Positions 7,905 to 17,273 of a stretch of 64,000 bases of DNA are shown here, one piece after another (position 1 is the stretch's first letter; the number at the start of each line of letters is the position of its first letter). Both the position numbers and the translations under genes were made by a program. The stretch lies in assembly GCA_963783045.1 (NCBI GenBank), contig CAWAMD010000002.1, positions 620,001-684,000 on the forward strand, written 5' to 3'. Below the pieces are notes generated by a model. It was given only the letters and a program-made list of their open reading frames with translations, searched no databases and was not told where the DNA came from. Source of the stretch: CAWAMD01 sp963783045. Its GTDB lineage: Bacteria; Actinomycetota; Nitriliruptoria; Nitriliruptorales; Nitriliruptoraceae.

Positions 7905-9860
7905 TCAGTGCTCAAGGATGCGCCGGGTCGTGCGCACCGCCATCGCCATGATCGTGAGCTGCGGGTTGACGCCGAGGCAGGACGGCAGCAGGCTCGCGTC
8001 CGCCACCCAGCAGCCCTCGACCGCCCGGACCCGGCCCCAGGGATCCGCGGGCCCCGGGGCGCCCGGCCCGCCGACCCGGTGGGTCCCGACCGGGTGGTAG
8101 GCGGACAGCTTCAGGGCGTCGGCGGGCAGCCCGTTCGTCCGGATGTCCTCGAGCTCACGCCGTGTCGATGCCCACGGCTGCTCGCTGCGGCCGACGAGCA
8201 CGCGGCTGGCGCCGGCCTCCAGGAAGGCCTCGGCCACCCACGCGAACCCGGTGGCGATCCGGCGCAGGTCCGCGTCACGCAGCTGGTAGGTCCCGAGCGC
8301 GCGGCCCCGTGGACCCGGATACACCCGGCCGCTCGTCGAGTCCTCGATGAGGAAGCCGCACGTCGCGAGGTGGTCCGCCCGGCCGAGGAGCGCCTTGAGG
8401 GCATGCCCGGTGAAGGGCATCTGGCCACCGGTGACCTGCATCGGCGCGGCCGTCACCTCCACCGTGATGCCGTGCTGGGCCATCAGGGCATGCGTGCCCC
8501 AGCTCTGCAGCACGCCTTCCCAGGCCCGCACCTGCTCGGGCATGTCCGCGGTCACCCCGATGGCCGGGTGCAGCTGGAGGTTGCGTCCTCGAAGCCCCGA
8601 GGGATCGTCGATCCCCGAGCGCTGCAGCAGCACGGGGGTGTGGAAGGCACCGGCCGCCACCACGACGATCCCCGCGTCGATGCGGAGCCGGCCGCGCGCC
8701 ACGTCCTGGGGCCCCGGATCGAGCAGCGTCGCGTCGACGCCCGTCGCGCGCCCGGCCTCGTGCCGGACACGGTCGACGCGGACCCGGGAGAGGATGCGTG
8801 CCCCGGCCGCCTCCGCACGCGGGAGCCAGGTCAGGTGGACGGCCTGCTTCGCCCCGTAGGGGCAGCCGACCACCGACTCGCCGCAGCCACGGCAGCCACG
8901 ATGGTTGCGCGGCAGAGTGTGCCCGTCGGGGGCCATGGGCAGAGCGCCGCGGCGGAAGATCTCGGCGTTGCGACCGAGCACGTCCTCGGGCGGTAGCCCG
9001 ACGGCCTGCACCTTCTCCACCTCGTCGAACACGGGCCGCATCGCCGCGGGGCCGAGGTCCTCGAGCCGCAGGTCGCGGGACCAGCGGGCGAGCACGTCGT
9101 CGGGCGCCCGGTAGCTCGTGCCGGCGTTGACGACGGTGGTGCCGCCGACCGCCCGACCGACGGGCGTCGGGATCGGCGGGCGGCCGACCGTCCCGGTCAT
9201 GCCGAGGTCGCGGTAGAGGCCGACGAGCCGCTCGAAGACCGGCGTCGCGCGGAACTCCTCGGGCGTGTGGTAGCCGCCTTCCTCGAGCACGACCACGTCG
9301 AGGCCGGCCTCGGCGAGGAGCGCGGCGACCGGTGCCCCGCCGGCGCCCGACCCGACGACCACGGCGTCGCAGCGCAGTCGCGGCGGGATGTCCGGCCAGG
9401 TCAACGGCGAGAGGATGGCAGGGGTGTCGGCGCCGGGACGCTCGTCGCAGGTCGCGAGGTGCTCCTCGCGGCGCTCACCGATCGCGCGGGCGACCCCGCG
9501 GTCGCTGAGGTAGGCGTTGACGAGCACGTGCTTGAGGAGCACCACCTGGTTCGACCGCAACGGGTTGCCGCTGTGGTTGGCCTTCTCGGTGACGGTGCGC
9601 TGGGTGTTCACCGGCAGACGGGTGAAGGGACGGAGGTGGCTGAGCAGGGTCCACAGCTCGAAGGCCCACAGGGTCAGGCGCAGGACCCAGCCGATGTCGC
9701 GCACGACGAGGCGACCGACGACCTCGGCGGTGCGCTGCGCGGTGTCGACCTCGGAGGCCGCCTGGGCCGGCGTCCCGCCCGGAGGGACCAGCGCGTCGGC
9801 GACCGCGGCGAGGATCGCCACCTCGCGGTCGGTCAGGTGCAGTCCGTTGCCCCGTCTCAC
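7905..9860 (-). CDS. GMC-family FAD-dependent oxidoreductase (long-chain alcohol oxidase-like)
   Basis: This 651-residue flavoprotein has an N-terminal helical region of about 150 residues before the FAD-binding GSGAGGAPVA motif. It carries a Cys-rich GCRGCGESVVGCPYGAKQ segment and ends with a GMC C-terminal signature (HPVGTHRVGG and CLGVNPQLTIMAMA) that includes the catalytic His region. This layout is that of long-chain fatty alcohol oxidases and related steroid or glucose-type oxidases. The start is GTG at 9860, overlapping the upstream gene's stop by 4 bases, so the two are translationally coupled. The substrate is not determined. Confidence 0.82.
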   Translation of the reverse strand: MRRGNGLHLTDREVAILAAVADALVPPGGTPAQAASEVDTAQRTAEVVGRLVVRDIGWVLRLTLWAFELWTLLSHLRPFTRLPVNTQRTVTEKANHSGNPLRSNQVVLLKHVLVNAYLSDRGVARAIGERREEHLATCDERPGADTPAILSPLTWPDIPPRLRCDAVVVGSGAGGAPVAALLAEAGLDVVVLEEGGYHTPEEFRATPVFERLVGLYRDLGMTGTVGRPPIPTPVGRAVGGTTVVNAGTSYRAPDDVLARWSRDLRLEDLGPAAMRPVFDEVEKVQAVGLPPEDVLGRNAEIFRRGALPMAPDGHTLPRNHRGCRGCGESVVGCPYGAKQAVHLTWLPRAEAAGARILSRVRVDRVRHEAGRATGVDATLLDPGPQDVARGRLRIDAGIVVVAAGAFHTPVLLQRSGIDDPSGLRGRNLQLHPAIGVTADMPEQVRAWEGVLQSWGTHALMAQHGITVEVTAAPMQVTGGQMPFTGHALKALLGRADHLATCGFLIEDSTSGRVYPGPRGRALGTYQLRDADLRRIATGFAWVAEAFLEAGASRVLVGRSEQPWASTRRELEDIRTNGLPADALKLSAYHPVGTHRVGGPGAPGPADPWGRVRAVEGCWVADASLLPSCLGVNPQLTIMAMAVRTTRRILEH

Positions 9861-10207
9861 CGGCGCGAGTCGCCGCGACGCGCGCGGATCAGACGGCGGC
9901 CGAGCGTCGGCCAGAGCGGATAGGTGGCGAACAGCAGCGCCGCGACGGTGTTCACGCGGGCGGAGGTGTCCCGGTGCTCGAAGCGGAACACCCCCGAGTT
10001 GAGCATCCAGTCACGGCCGGACTCCGCGCGGCAGAGCTCCCACAGCCACCGGGTCGGCGGCGCGTTCAGGTAGAGGCCGATCGAGGTGCCGACGAAGGTG
10101 GCCACCACCGCGTTCTCCAGGAGGTCGGCGGTGTCCCGGTCCGGTGCGAGCCGCTCGATCAGCGCGCCGGCGCCGGCCAGCAGTGGCGGATCGACCAGGA
10201 AGCTCAT
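9857..10207 (-). CDS. Hypothetical protein coupled to the GMC oxidase
   Basis: This 116-residue protein starts at the ATG at 10207 after AGGGGAA; a longer frame to 10291 lacks support. The sequence has a moderately hydrophobic segment (ENAVVATFVGTSIGLYLNA) and a C-terminal hydrophobic stretch followed by a basic end, suggesting membrane association. I do not recognise a family. The stop overlaps the GMC oxidase start, so it is probably a partner or accessory of that enzyme. Confidence 0.65.
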   Translation of the reverse strand: MSFLVDPPLLAGAGALIERLAPDRDTADLLENAVVATFVGTSIGLYLNAPPTRWLWELCRAESGRDWMLNSGVFRFEHRDTSARVNTVAALLFATYPLWPTLGRRLIRARRGDSRR

Positions 10208-10249
10208 GGGACGTTCCCCTCGGCAGCGGACCACGGAACACTGCCACAA

Positions 10250-10276
10250 CGGAACGGTTGGCGTCCAACCGTTCCG
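10250..10276. promoter_or_regulatory. Perfect 27-bp palindrome in a divergent promoter
   Basis: The arms CGGAACGGTTGG (10250-10261) and its exact complement (10265-10276) flank the 3-base centre CGT. It lies between the minus operon starting at 10207 and the plus flavoprotein gene at 10394. A dimeric repressor site is the simplest reading; a hairpin is also possible. No regulator gene is adjacent. Confidence 0.6.
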
Positions 10277-10393
10277 CCGTCGCCCTTCCAAGGAAGGCGA
10301 TCAGTCTCTACGGTGGTGCCACGCCCGCCAGGGAGGGCCCGAGCCGGCGGGTGGCAGGTGCGACGTCCCGGGAGCGGGACGATCGGGGTCGTG

Positions 10394-11806
10394 ATGCAAC
10401 GGGTCGACACCGACTACCTCGTGGTGGGCGCAGGTGCGATGGGCATGGCCTTCACGGATGCCCTGACCGATCACGCGGACGTCGAGGTCACGCTCGTCGA
10501 CCGTCGTCACGCTGCCGGGGGGCATTGGCGGGACGCCTACCCCTTCGTCCGTCTGCACCAGGCGTCGGTCTTCTACGGCGTTGCGTCGACCGTGCTGGGG
10601 GGCGGTGCGATCCAGCAGGAGGGCCCTGAGGCCGGCCTCAACGAGCGGGCGGGGCTGTCCGAGATCCAGGCCTACTACGACGACGTCATGCAGCGCCGGT
10701 TGCTGGGCTCGGGCAAGGTCACCTTCCTCGCGGGCAGCGAGTACCGAACGGACGGGTCGGTCCACCGGGTCACCTCGCGGTTGTCGGGTGAGCAGGTGGA
10801 GGTGGCGGTCCGGCGCCGGGTCGTGGACGCTGCCTATCTGGCTCCGACGATCCCGGCGACCTCGCCGCCACCGTTCGGCGTGGCCGACGACGGCCGGGTC
10901 GTGACGATCAACGAGCTGGCGTCGGTGGGCGATGCTCCCAGCCAGTACGTGATCGTCGGCTCGGGCAAGACCGCCACCGACGCGATCGTGTGGCTCGTCG
11001 GCAACGGCGTGGAGCCATCCCGGATCGTGTGGGTCCGGCCACGCGATCCCTGGATGCTCAACCGCGCCGTCGTGCAGCCGGACCCGGCGGTGTTCGTCGG
11101 GCTGGCGGCGGACACGATGGTCGCGGCTGCAGCAGCCGCATCGCTCGACGAGCTGTTCCTCCGCCTCGAGGCCGCAGGCGTGATGCTTCGGATCGATCCT
11201 GGCGTCGTGCCGACGATGGCGAAGACCCCGACCCTCGCGGCGTGGGAGCTCGAGGTGCTGCGGAGCATCGAGAACGTGGTACGCATGGGCCACGTCCGCC
11301 ACGTCGCGGGTGGGGAGATGGTCCTCGAGCACGGCGTGGTCCGGCTCGCCAGGGACGCGCTGGTCGTGCACTGCGCCGCCGCGGGCCTCCAGTACCCGCC
11401 GGTGGTGCCCATCTGGGGGCGGGACCGGATCCGGCTGCAGACCATCCGGTCCGGGTTCCCGTGCTTCTGCGCCGCCCTGACGGGCTACGTCGAGGCGACC
11501 CGCGACGACGACCGCGAGCGCAATCGGCTGTGCCCACCGAACCTCTACGGGAACAGTCTCGCCGAATGGGCACGGATGCAGACCCGCGGCGCGCTCGCTG
11601 CGGCGGCCTTCGGCGCCGAGCCGGACATCGCCGCCTGGGCCAACGAGTGCATGCTCAACCCGTCGCGCCTCGAACCCGACCAGCGTGGACGGCCGGCGGT
11701 GCAGGCAGCCGCCGCGCGGCTGGCCGACCACGCCCAGCCCGGGCTCGCTCGCCTGGCCGAGCTCGCGCACGAGCCACTGCCCGCACAGCCGGCCGCCGGC
11801 CGCTGA
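10394..11806 (+). CDS. FAD/NAD(P)-binding oxidoreductase, function unknown
   Basis: This 470-residue protein begins with a dinucleotide-binding fold: GAGAMGMAFTDAL at residues 11-23, followed by an acidic strand end and AAGGHWRDAYPF, as in flavin monooxygenase-like proteins. A second nucleotide motif (VIVGSGKTATDAIVWL) lies near residue 180. The GTG at 10391 or the ATG at 10394 could be the start; the spacing to GGGAGCGGGAC is long. It resembles uncharacterised actinobacterial NAD(P)/FAD proteins, and the reaction is unknown. It is divergent from the GMC oxidase operon across a palindrome, so co-regulation is plausible. Confidence 0.75.
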   Translation: MQRVDTDYLVVGAGAMGMAFTDALTDHADVEVTLVDRRHAAGGHWRDAYPFVRLHQASVFYGVASTVLGGGAIQQEGPEAGLNERAGLSEIQAYYDDVMQRRLLGSGKVTFLAGSEYRTDGSVHRVTSRLSGEQVEVAVRRRVVDAAYLAPTIPATSPPPFGVADDGRVVTINELASVGDAPSQYVIVGSGKTATDAIVWLVGNGVEPSRIVWVRPRDPWMLNRAVVQPDPAVFVGLAADTMVAAAAAASLDELFLRLEAAGVMLRIDPGVVPTMAKTPTLAAWELEVLRSIENVVRMGHVRHVAGGEMVLEHGVVRLARDALVVHCAAAGLQYPPVVPIWGRDRIRLQTIRSGFPCFCAALTGYVEATRDDDRERNRLCPPNLYGNSLAEWARMQTRGALAAAAFGAEPDIAAWANECMLNPSRLEPDQRGRPAVQAAAARLADHAQPGLARLAELAHEPLPAQPAAGR

Positions 11807-11879
11807 CCGGACACGACCGGTGCGCCGTCGTCGCTCGGCGCCGGAGCTGCCACCCGCCGCGACGGGCGAGCCGCGAACG

Positions 11880-12371
11880 TCAGCCGGTTGCGACGTCGTG
11901 GCCGACGAGCTCGCCGCCGGCCATGCGCGCGAGGTCGCCGCCGGCCTGCTCGAGCCGCTCGCGACCGCTGCGCTGGCCCGCCCGGCGGAGGACCATCTCG
12001 ATCGGTCGGAGCCAGAACCTCGTCGTGCGCACATGGAAGCCGTAGCGCACACGGCTGCCGCCGTCCCGCGCCTCGACGGCCAGCTCACCCTCGCCCTGCA
12101 GCCCGCCGCGGGAGGAGGCCACCGTCAGCCGCTCGGGGGGTGCGAGGTCGGTGATCTGCGCCTCGACCGTGAACTGCCGGAGCGGCGAGGGGGCGTCGAA
12201 CGTCATCCGCACCTCGCCCGGTCGCCCGTTCGCGACGTCGCTGCCGACCTCCTCGGCGTCCCGCATCGCCGGCCACCATTGCCGCCAGCAGGTCAGGTCG
12301 CTCATGACGCGCCAGACCTCCTCCGGCGGCACAGAGATGTCCCAGGTGCCCGAGAGCTGGAAACCGGCCAT
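11880..12371 (-). CDS. SRPBCC-family protein (polyketide cyclase/dehydrase-like)
   Basis: This 163-residue protein has the START/Bet v1-like pattern: an opening strand (GTWDISVPPEEVWRVMSD), the WWPAM region, and a long C-terminal helix. The family forms hydrophobic pockets and serves many roles; nothing here fixes the ligand. It starts at the ATG at 12371 and is divergent from the molybdate regulator. Confidence 0.72.
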   Translation of the reverse strand: MAGFQLSGTWDISVPPEEVWRVMSDLTCWRQWWPAMRDAEEVGSDVANGRPGEVRMTFDAPSPLRQFTVEAQITDLAPPERLTVASSRGGLQGEGELAVEARDGGSRVRYGFHVRTTRFWLRPIEMVLRRAGQRSGRERLEQAGGDLARMAGGELVGHDVATG

Positions 12372-12567
12372 GCTGCTCCGTTGTCACGCGTCCTGCGTGC
12401 AGCGTGCCACCTCGCAGCGCGCACGGGCGTGCGCGGCGCCCCCGAACGTCCGGGCCGTGGCGGTCGGCGGGCGCGCCGCGGCGCGCGACGACCGCCCCGA
12501 TCGCCGGACGTCCGCCTTCGTACCGAGGTATTGTGGCGCAGACTCCGGACGATACGTAGGGACCGGC

Positions 12568-12972
12568 ATGGATGACCGCGATGCACTACGCATCGGGCAG
12601 GCCGCCACGCTGCTGGGCGTGAGCGTCGACACGCTGCGCCGCTGGGAGGAGGAGCAGCGGGTCGTGCTGGTGCGGTCGGCCGGTGGTCAGCGGCTGGTTC
12701 CGCTGTCCGAGATCCAGCGGCTGCTGGCCGACGAGCGTGCTCCGCAGCACACGATCGCGGCGTCGTCGGCCCGCAACCAGTTCGACGCCGTGGTGGTGGA
12801 GGTGGTCCGCGGCACCGCGGCCGCGACGGTCGCCATGCGTGCGGGCCCCTTCCGCCTGCTCTCCCTCATCACGGCCGAGAGCGTCGACGAGCTCGGCCTG
12901 CGGCCCGGGATGCGCGTGGTGGCCTCGGTGAAGGCGACCAACGTCGTCGTCGGGGTCCCCGGTGAGGAGTGA
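12568..12972 (+). CDS. MerR-like helix-turn-helix regulator with TOBE molybdate-binding domain
   Basis: In this 134-residue protein, residues 8-55 form a MerR/excisionase-type helix-turn-helix (IGQAATLLGVSVDTLRRWEE). Residues about 70-132 form a single TOBE (Mop) domain (RNQFDAVVVEVVRGTAAATV), the fold that binds molybdate in ModE. This compact HTH-TOBE form is typical upstream of actinobacterial mod operons and probably senses molybdate to control modABC. The start ATG at 12568 follows GTAGGGA. modA begins 4 bases after its stop. Confidence 0.85.
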   Translation: MDDRDALRIGQAATLLGVSVDTLRRWEEEQRVVLVRSAGGQRLVPLSEIQRLLADERAPQHTIAASSARNQFDAVVVEVVRGTAAATVAMRAGPFRLLSLITAESVDELGLRPGMRVVASVKATNVVVGVPGEE

Positions 12973-12976
12973 CGCC

Positions 12977-13783
12977 GTGTCCGGTGCGCTGCGCCTGGGG
13001 TCCGTCCGGGCGCTGACCGTGCTGGTCGTGCTGGCGCTGGCCGCCGCAGGCTGCGCACACGGGGCGGCACCGGAGGCCGACGCCGCGGGCGGATCGGCCG
13101 CCTCGGAGGTCGTCGTGTTCGCGGCCGCCTCCCTCACCGATGCCCTCCGGGAGGTGGATGGCGCCTTCACGGAGCAGCATCCGGGCGTCACGCCACGGCT
13201 GAACCTCGCGGGCAGCCAGCAGCTCGCCACCCAGATCGCCCAGGGGGCGCCAGCGGACGTGTTCGTGTCCGCGAATCCGGCTCAGATGGACGCCGTCGTC
13301 GCCCGCGGTCTGGTCGTGGGCGACCCGCAACCGGTCGCCACGAACCGGCTCGCCATCGCCGTCGAGGCCGGCAACCCGCGCGGCATCGCGACACTCGGCG
13401 ACCTCGCCCGCCAGGACGTGTCGGTCGTGCTCGGCGCCCCGGAGGTCCCGGCGGGCCGGTACGCGCGCGAGGTGCTGGACCGGGCCGGTGTCTCGCTGCA
13501 TCCTGTCTCGCTCGAGCCGGACGTGCGGTCGGTGCTGGGCAAGGTCCGGCTGGGAGAGGCCGACGCGGCCATCGTGTACCGCTCGGACCTCGTCGACGCG
13601 GGCCCGCACGTGGCCGCCGTGACGATCCCGGACGACGCCAACGTGCTCGCCTCCTACCCGGCCGCCCGGCTCGCCGACGCCCCGCATCCGGCGGCGGCCG
13701 CCGCCTACCTCGACTTCCTCCGCTCGCCGACGGCCCAGCAGATCCTGGGCCGGCACGGCTTCGGACCGCCGGCGCCGGTATGA
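12977..13783 (+). CDS. modA: Molybdate ABC transporter substrate-binding lipoprotein ModA
   Basis: This 268-residue lipoprotein has signal segment LTVLVVLALAAAGC with lipobox LAAAGC. The mature part starts with the ModA hallmark VVVFAAASLTDALREV and continues with FVSANPAQMD and the tungstate/molybdate pocket segments. The GTG at 12977 lies 7 bases after GAGGAG; an earlier GTG at 12962 would overlap the regulator. It captures molybdate outside the membrane for ModBC. Its stop overlaps modB by 4 bases. Confidence 0.93.
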   Translation: MSGALRLGSVRALTVLVVLALAAAGCAHGAAPEADAAGGSAASEVVVFAAASLTDALREVDGAFTEQHPGVTPRLNLAGSQQLATQIAQGAPADVFVSANPAQMDAVVARGLVVGDPQPVATNRLAIAVEAGNPRGIATLGDLARQDVSVVLGAPEVPAGRYAREVLDRAGVSLHPVSLEPDVRSVLGKVRLGEADAAIVYRSDLVDAGPHVAAVTIPDDANVLASYPAARLADAPHPAAAAAYLDFLRSPTAQQILGRHGFGPPAPV

Positions 13784-14595
13784 GCAGGACGACACGCCCC
13801 GCCCCGAGCCGTTCGCCGTCGGGACTCTCCACGGTGATGACCGCGCTCGGCGTCGTCGCCGTGGCCATGCTGGTCCTGCCGCTGGTCGCCCTGGTTGCCC
13901 GGGTGCCGTGGTCGGGCGTCGGCCGGCTGGTGCGCGACCCCCAGGTCGTGGCCGCCCTGCGCCTGTCGCTGATCACGTCCGTGGCCGCGCTCGCGCTGGC
14001 GACCATCCTCGGGCTCCCCCTCGCCTGGCTCTTCGCGCGCCGCAGCTTCCCCGGCCGGTCGCTGCTGCGGGCGCTCGCGTTGCTCCCGATGGTGCTCCCG
14101 CCGGTGGTCGCCGGGTTCGCGCTGCTGCTCGCCTTCGGGCGTCGGGGGCTCGTCGGCGGTCCGCTGGCCTCGCTGACGGGGATCACCCTGCCGTTCTCCA
14201 CCGCCGGCGTGGTGCTCGCCGAGGCGTTCGTGGCGATGCCGTTCCTCGTCATCACGGTCGAGTCGGGGCTGCGGCTGCTCGACGAGCGGCTGGAGGACGC
14301 CGCCGCGACCCTCGGGGCGAGCCGGTGGACGGTGTTCCGCCGCGTCACCCTCCCGCTGCTCGCCCCGTCGCTCGGCGCCGGCCTCGCGCTGACCTGGGCG
14401 CGGGCGCTCGGTGAGTTCGGCGCGACCATCACGTTCGCCGGCAACCTCAGCGGACGCACGCAGACCGTGCCGCTCGCCGTCTACCTGCTGCTCGAGACCG
14501 ACCCGGGGGCGGCCGAGCTGCTCAGCGTCTGCCTGCTCGCGGTCTCCGTCGCCGTCCTGGTGGCCCTGCGGGGCCGCCTGCTGGGCACACGATGA
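13780..14595 (+). CDS. modB: Molybdate ABC transporter permease ModB
   Basis: This 271-residue integral membrane protein has about six transmembrane segments. The cytoplasmic EAA loop (EDAAATLGASRWTVFRRVTL) that docks onto the ATPase lies near residues 168-187. The C-terminal segment has FGATITFAGN, typical of ModB. It overlaps modA and modC by ATGA at each end, a tightly coupled operon. Confidence 0.92.
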   Translation: MSRTTRPAPSRSPSGLSTVMTALGVVAVAMLVLPLVALVARVPWSGVGRLVRDPQVVAALRLSLITSVAALALATILGLPLAWLFARRSFPGRSLLRALALLPMVLPPVVAGFALLLAFGRRGLVGGPLASLTGITLPFSTAGVVLAEAFVAMPFLVITVESGLRLLDERLEDAAATLGASRWTVFRRVTLPLLAPSLGAGLALTWARALGEFGATITFAGNLSGRTQTVPLAVYLLLETDPGAAELLSVCLLAVSVAVLVALRGRLLGTR

Positions 14596-15644
14596 GCCTG
14601 GACGCTGCCATCGCGCTGCAGCAGGGGCCGCTCGACCTGGCGGTCGACCTCACCGTCGCCGGCGGGGAGGTCGTGGCCGTGCTCGGTCCGAACGGCGCCG
14701 GCAAGACGACGCTGCTACGTGCCCTGGCCGGGCTCGTGCCGCTGGCGGGGGGCCACGTGCGGCTCGGGAAGCGGACGCTGGAGGACGTGGCGACCGGCGT
14801 CCGGCTCCCGCCCGAGCAGCGCCGGGTCGGCATGGTCTTCCAGGACCACCTGCTGTTCCCGCACCTGTCGGCCCGGGACAACGTGGCCTTCGGGCTGCGC
14901 GCCACCGGGTCATCACGACGGACGGCGAACCGGACCGCGGACGCGTGGCTCGCGCGGATGCGCCTCGCCGACCACGCCGGCGCGCGCCCCGACGCCCTGT
15001 CCGGTGGCCAGGCGCAGCGGGTGGCGCTGGCCCGCGCCCTCGCCGGCGACCCGGGCCTGCTGCTCCTGGACGAGCCGCTCGCGGCGCTCGACGTCGACAC
15101 CCGGCTCGCGGTCCGCCGCCAGCTCGCAGACCACCTCGACGCCTTCGGGGGTCCCTGCCTCGTCGTCACCCACGAGCCGCTGGAGGCCATCGCCCTCGCC
15201 GACCGGATCGCGGTGCTCGAGCACGGGCACATCGTCCAGGTCGGGTCGGTCGAGGAGGTCGCGCGGCGACCGCGGTCGGACTGGGCGGCGCGTCTGGTCG
15301 GGCTCAACCTCTACCGGGGACGCGCGGACGGCACGACGATCCACCTGGAGCGGGGCGGGGTACTGACGACGGCCGTCCGCCAGCGCGGCGCGGTGTTCGT
15401 GACCGTGCAGCCGCGTGCCGTCGCGCTCTACCGCAGCCCGCCGGCGGGCAGCCCGCGCAACGTCTGGCAGGGCCGGGTGGACGGCCTGGACGTGCACGGC
15501 GACCACGTCCGCGTTCACGTCGACGGTCCGATCACGATCGCGGCGGAGGTCACGCCGGCGGCCGTGGCCGAGCTGCGGCTGGCCAGCGACGCGCCGGTCT
15601 GGGTGGCGGTCAAGGCGACGGAGATCGAGGTGTACCCCGCCTGA
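14592..15644 (+). CDS. modC: Molybdate ABC transporter ATP-binding protein ModC
   Basis: This 350-residue ATPase has Walker A GPNGAGKTT (about 34-42), signature LSGGQAQRVALARAL (about 137-151), Walker B LLLLDEPLAALD and the switch His in VVTHEPLEA. A C-terminal TOBE domain (residues about 285-350, ending VAVKATEIEVYPA) is expected for ModC and may bind molybdate for feedback inhibition. It powers ModB. Confidence 0.93.
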   Translation: MSLDAAIALQQGPLDLAVDLTVAGGEVVAVLGPNGAGKTTLLRALAGLVPLAGGHVRLGKRTLEDVATGVRLPPEQRRVGMVFQDHLLFPHLSARDNVAFGLRATGSSRRTANRTADAWLARMRLADHAGARPDALSGGQAQRVALARALAGDPGLLLLDEPLAALDVDTRLAVRRQLADHLDAFGGPCLVVTHEPLEAIALADRIAVLEHGHIVQVGSVEEVARRPRSDWAARLVGLNLYRGRADGTTIHLERGGVLTTAVRQRGAVFVTVQPRAVALYRSPPAGSPRNVWQGRVDGLDVHGDHVRVHVDGPITIAAEVTPAAVAELRLASDAPVWVAVKATEIEVYPA

Positions 15645-15713
15645 GGAACGTTGCACCGCCGGTGCCGCCCATGTGCCGCGCGGTCGGCACCGAGCTCGAA
15701 CGGCGCAGGGCGA

Positions 15714-16271
15714 TCAGGCCCGCAGGTCGAGGCGGAACGCGATCAGCTCGACGGTCTGCACCGGCCACCAGTCGAGCGACGGGTCGCGCCGGAACCCGAG
15801 CCGCTCGTAGAGCCGGTGGGCGCGGCCCATGCTCCGGGTCGAGTGGATGATGATCTCGTGCCGGCCCTCGGCCCGGGCACGGGCGACGCACGCCTCCACC
15901 AGCGCGCGCCCGGCGCCGCGCCGCTGCGCGGCCGGGGACACGCCGAGCATCCGGAAGCTCGCGGCGTCGGGCACGTCCATCTCGGCCAGCGGCGAGCTGC
16001 GATCGGACACGTAGGTCACGCCGCCGAGCAGCTCGTCGCCCGCCAGGGCCACGAGCACGGTCCCCTGCCGTGCCCGCGTCGCCACGTCGGCGAGCTCCTC
16101 GGCGTAGCCGTCGTCGAGGACGCTCGGGTCGTCGTCGCGATAGCTGTCCACCACCAGCCGCCCGAGCGCGTCATGCTCGTCGGGCCGTATCTCGCGCACC
16201 GTGACGGCCTCGTGCCGCGCCACGGCCGGCAGGGACGGAGCCCGTGACGGGGCGCCGTGGGAGGCGCTCAT
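15714..16271 (-). CDS. GNAT-family N-acetyltransferase
   Basis: This 185-residue protein has the GNAT acetyl-CoA signature LGVSPAAQRRGAGRALVEAC near residues 107-126 and the C-terminal HRLYERLGFRRD motif. The substrate is unknown. Its GTG or ATG region at 16271 overlaps the stop of the nickel/cobalt permease gene by 4 bases, so it is the second gene of that operon. It converges on modC. Confidence 0.85.
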   Translation of the reverse strand: MSASHGAPSRAPSLPAVARHEAVTVREIRPDEHDALGRLVVDSYRDDDPSVLDDGYAEELADVATRARQGTVLVALAGDELLGGVTYVSDRSSPLAEMDVPDAASFRMLGVSPAAQRRGAGRALVEACVARARAEGRHEIIIHSTRSMGRAHRLYERLGFRRDPSLDWWPVQTVELIAFRLDLRA

Positions 16272-17227
16272 CCGCCGAACAGCGAGGGGAGCCAGCCGGC
16301 GTCCCCGAACAGGAACAGCGCACCGACCGCGAGGCTGAACAGCCCCGTCACGAGCGAGATGCCGGCGTAGAGCGGGAAGGATCGCTCGGCGCTGAAGAAC
16401 CCGAAGCTCGACGCGACGGCGATGGCGGTGTTGGAGACGAGCAGGCCGAGGAGGAAGACCACGAGCAGCGCGATCCCGCCGGTGATACCGGCGACGCCGG
16501 CGGCGGTGAGGAACACGACGACCTGCGTCGGTGTCTCGGCGCCGACGCCGTGGAGCATGCCGACCCCGAAGGCGGTGCTTCTGCCGTAGGTGGCGAAGGG
16601 GTCGTCGGGCACAGCAGCGACGTGCCGGTGACGGTGCCGGTGGGTGCGGGGCGCCGTGGTCACCACCGAGGTGGAGGCGGCGGCGCGGGTGCCGTCGGCG
16701 GCCGCGGGCGGGACGCCCGGGTCGGCGGGCGCGCGCCGGGGGGTGTCGTCCACGCCGGCCGGCCCGTGGTGGGGCTCGTCGAGGGGATGCTCGTGGTCGT
16801 GGTCGATCGCGACCTCGCGGCGCCGGCGGGTCAGCCAGCGCCAGCTCCGACGGGCGCCAGCGAACAGGAGCATCCAGCGGCTGCGCATGCGGAAGTCCCG
16901 GCCATGGCGCACCAGCGCGTAGAGGACGTAGACACCGAGCAGGAGCAGCGTCACACCGACGAAGCGCTCCATGACCGCGTCGAGGCCGGCGGGCAGGCGC
17001 TCACCGAAGGCGATGGCGGCGACGCCGAGGACGAAGACGACCGAGGCGTGACCGAGCGCGTAGAGGGTCGAGAGCGCGAGCCCGTCGCGGCTCGAGTCCT
17101 GGGAGCTCGCGATGTCGGTGATGGCCGCGATGTGGTCCCAGTCGATGCCGTGCCGCAGACCGAACCCGAAGGTGGTGGCCAGCACGCCGACGGTCAGCGC
17201 ATCACCGGCCGCCGATCCGATCGCCAC
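16268..17227 (-). CDS. Nickel/cobalt transporter (NiCoT-like high-affinity permease)
   Basis: This 319-residue membrane protein has the NiCoT signature in the second membrane segment, RHGIDWDHIAAITD (residues about 25-38), which carries metal-ligand His and Asp residues, plus a later FGVGMLHGVGAETPTQ motif. A His-rich cytoplasmic loop (residues about 135-190, including HDHEHPLDEPHHG and HRHRHRH) is typical of metal permeases. The exact metal cannot be told. An upstream palindrome at 17274 may be its operator. Confidence 0.85.
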   Translation of the reverse strand: MAIGSAAGDALTVGVLATTFGFGLRHGIDWDHIAAITDIASSQDSSRDGLALSTLYALGHASVVFVLGVAAIAFGERLPAGLDAVMERFVGVTLLLLGVYVLYALVRHGRDFRMRSRWMLLFAGARRSWRWLTRRRREVAIDHDHEHPLDEPHHGPAGVDDTPRRAPADPGVPPAAADGTRAAASTSVVTTAPRTHRHRHRHVAAVPDDPFATYGRSTAFGVGMLHGVGAETPTQVVVFLTAAGVAGITGGIALLVVFLLGLLVSNTAIAVASSFGFFSAERSFPLYAGISLVTGLFSLAVGALFLFGDAGWLPSLFGG

Positions 17228-17273
17228 GTGGCCTCCTCGTTCACCCAGCGGAGAGACACCACGCTATGGCAGC

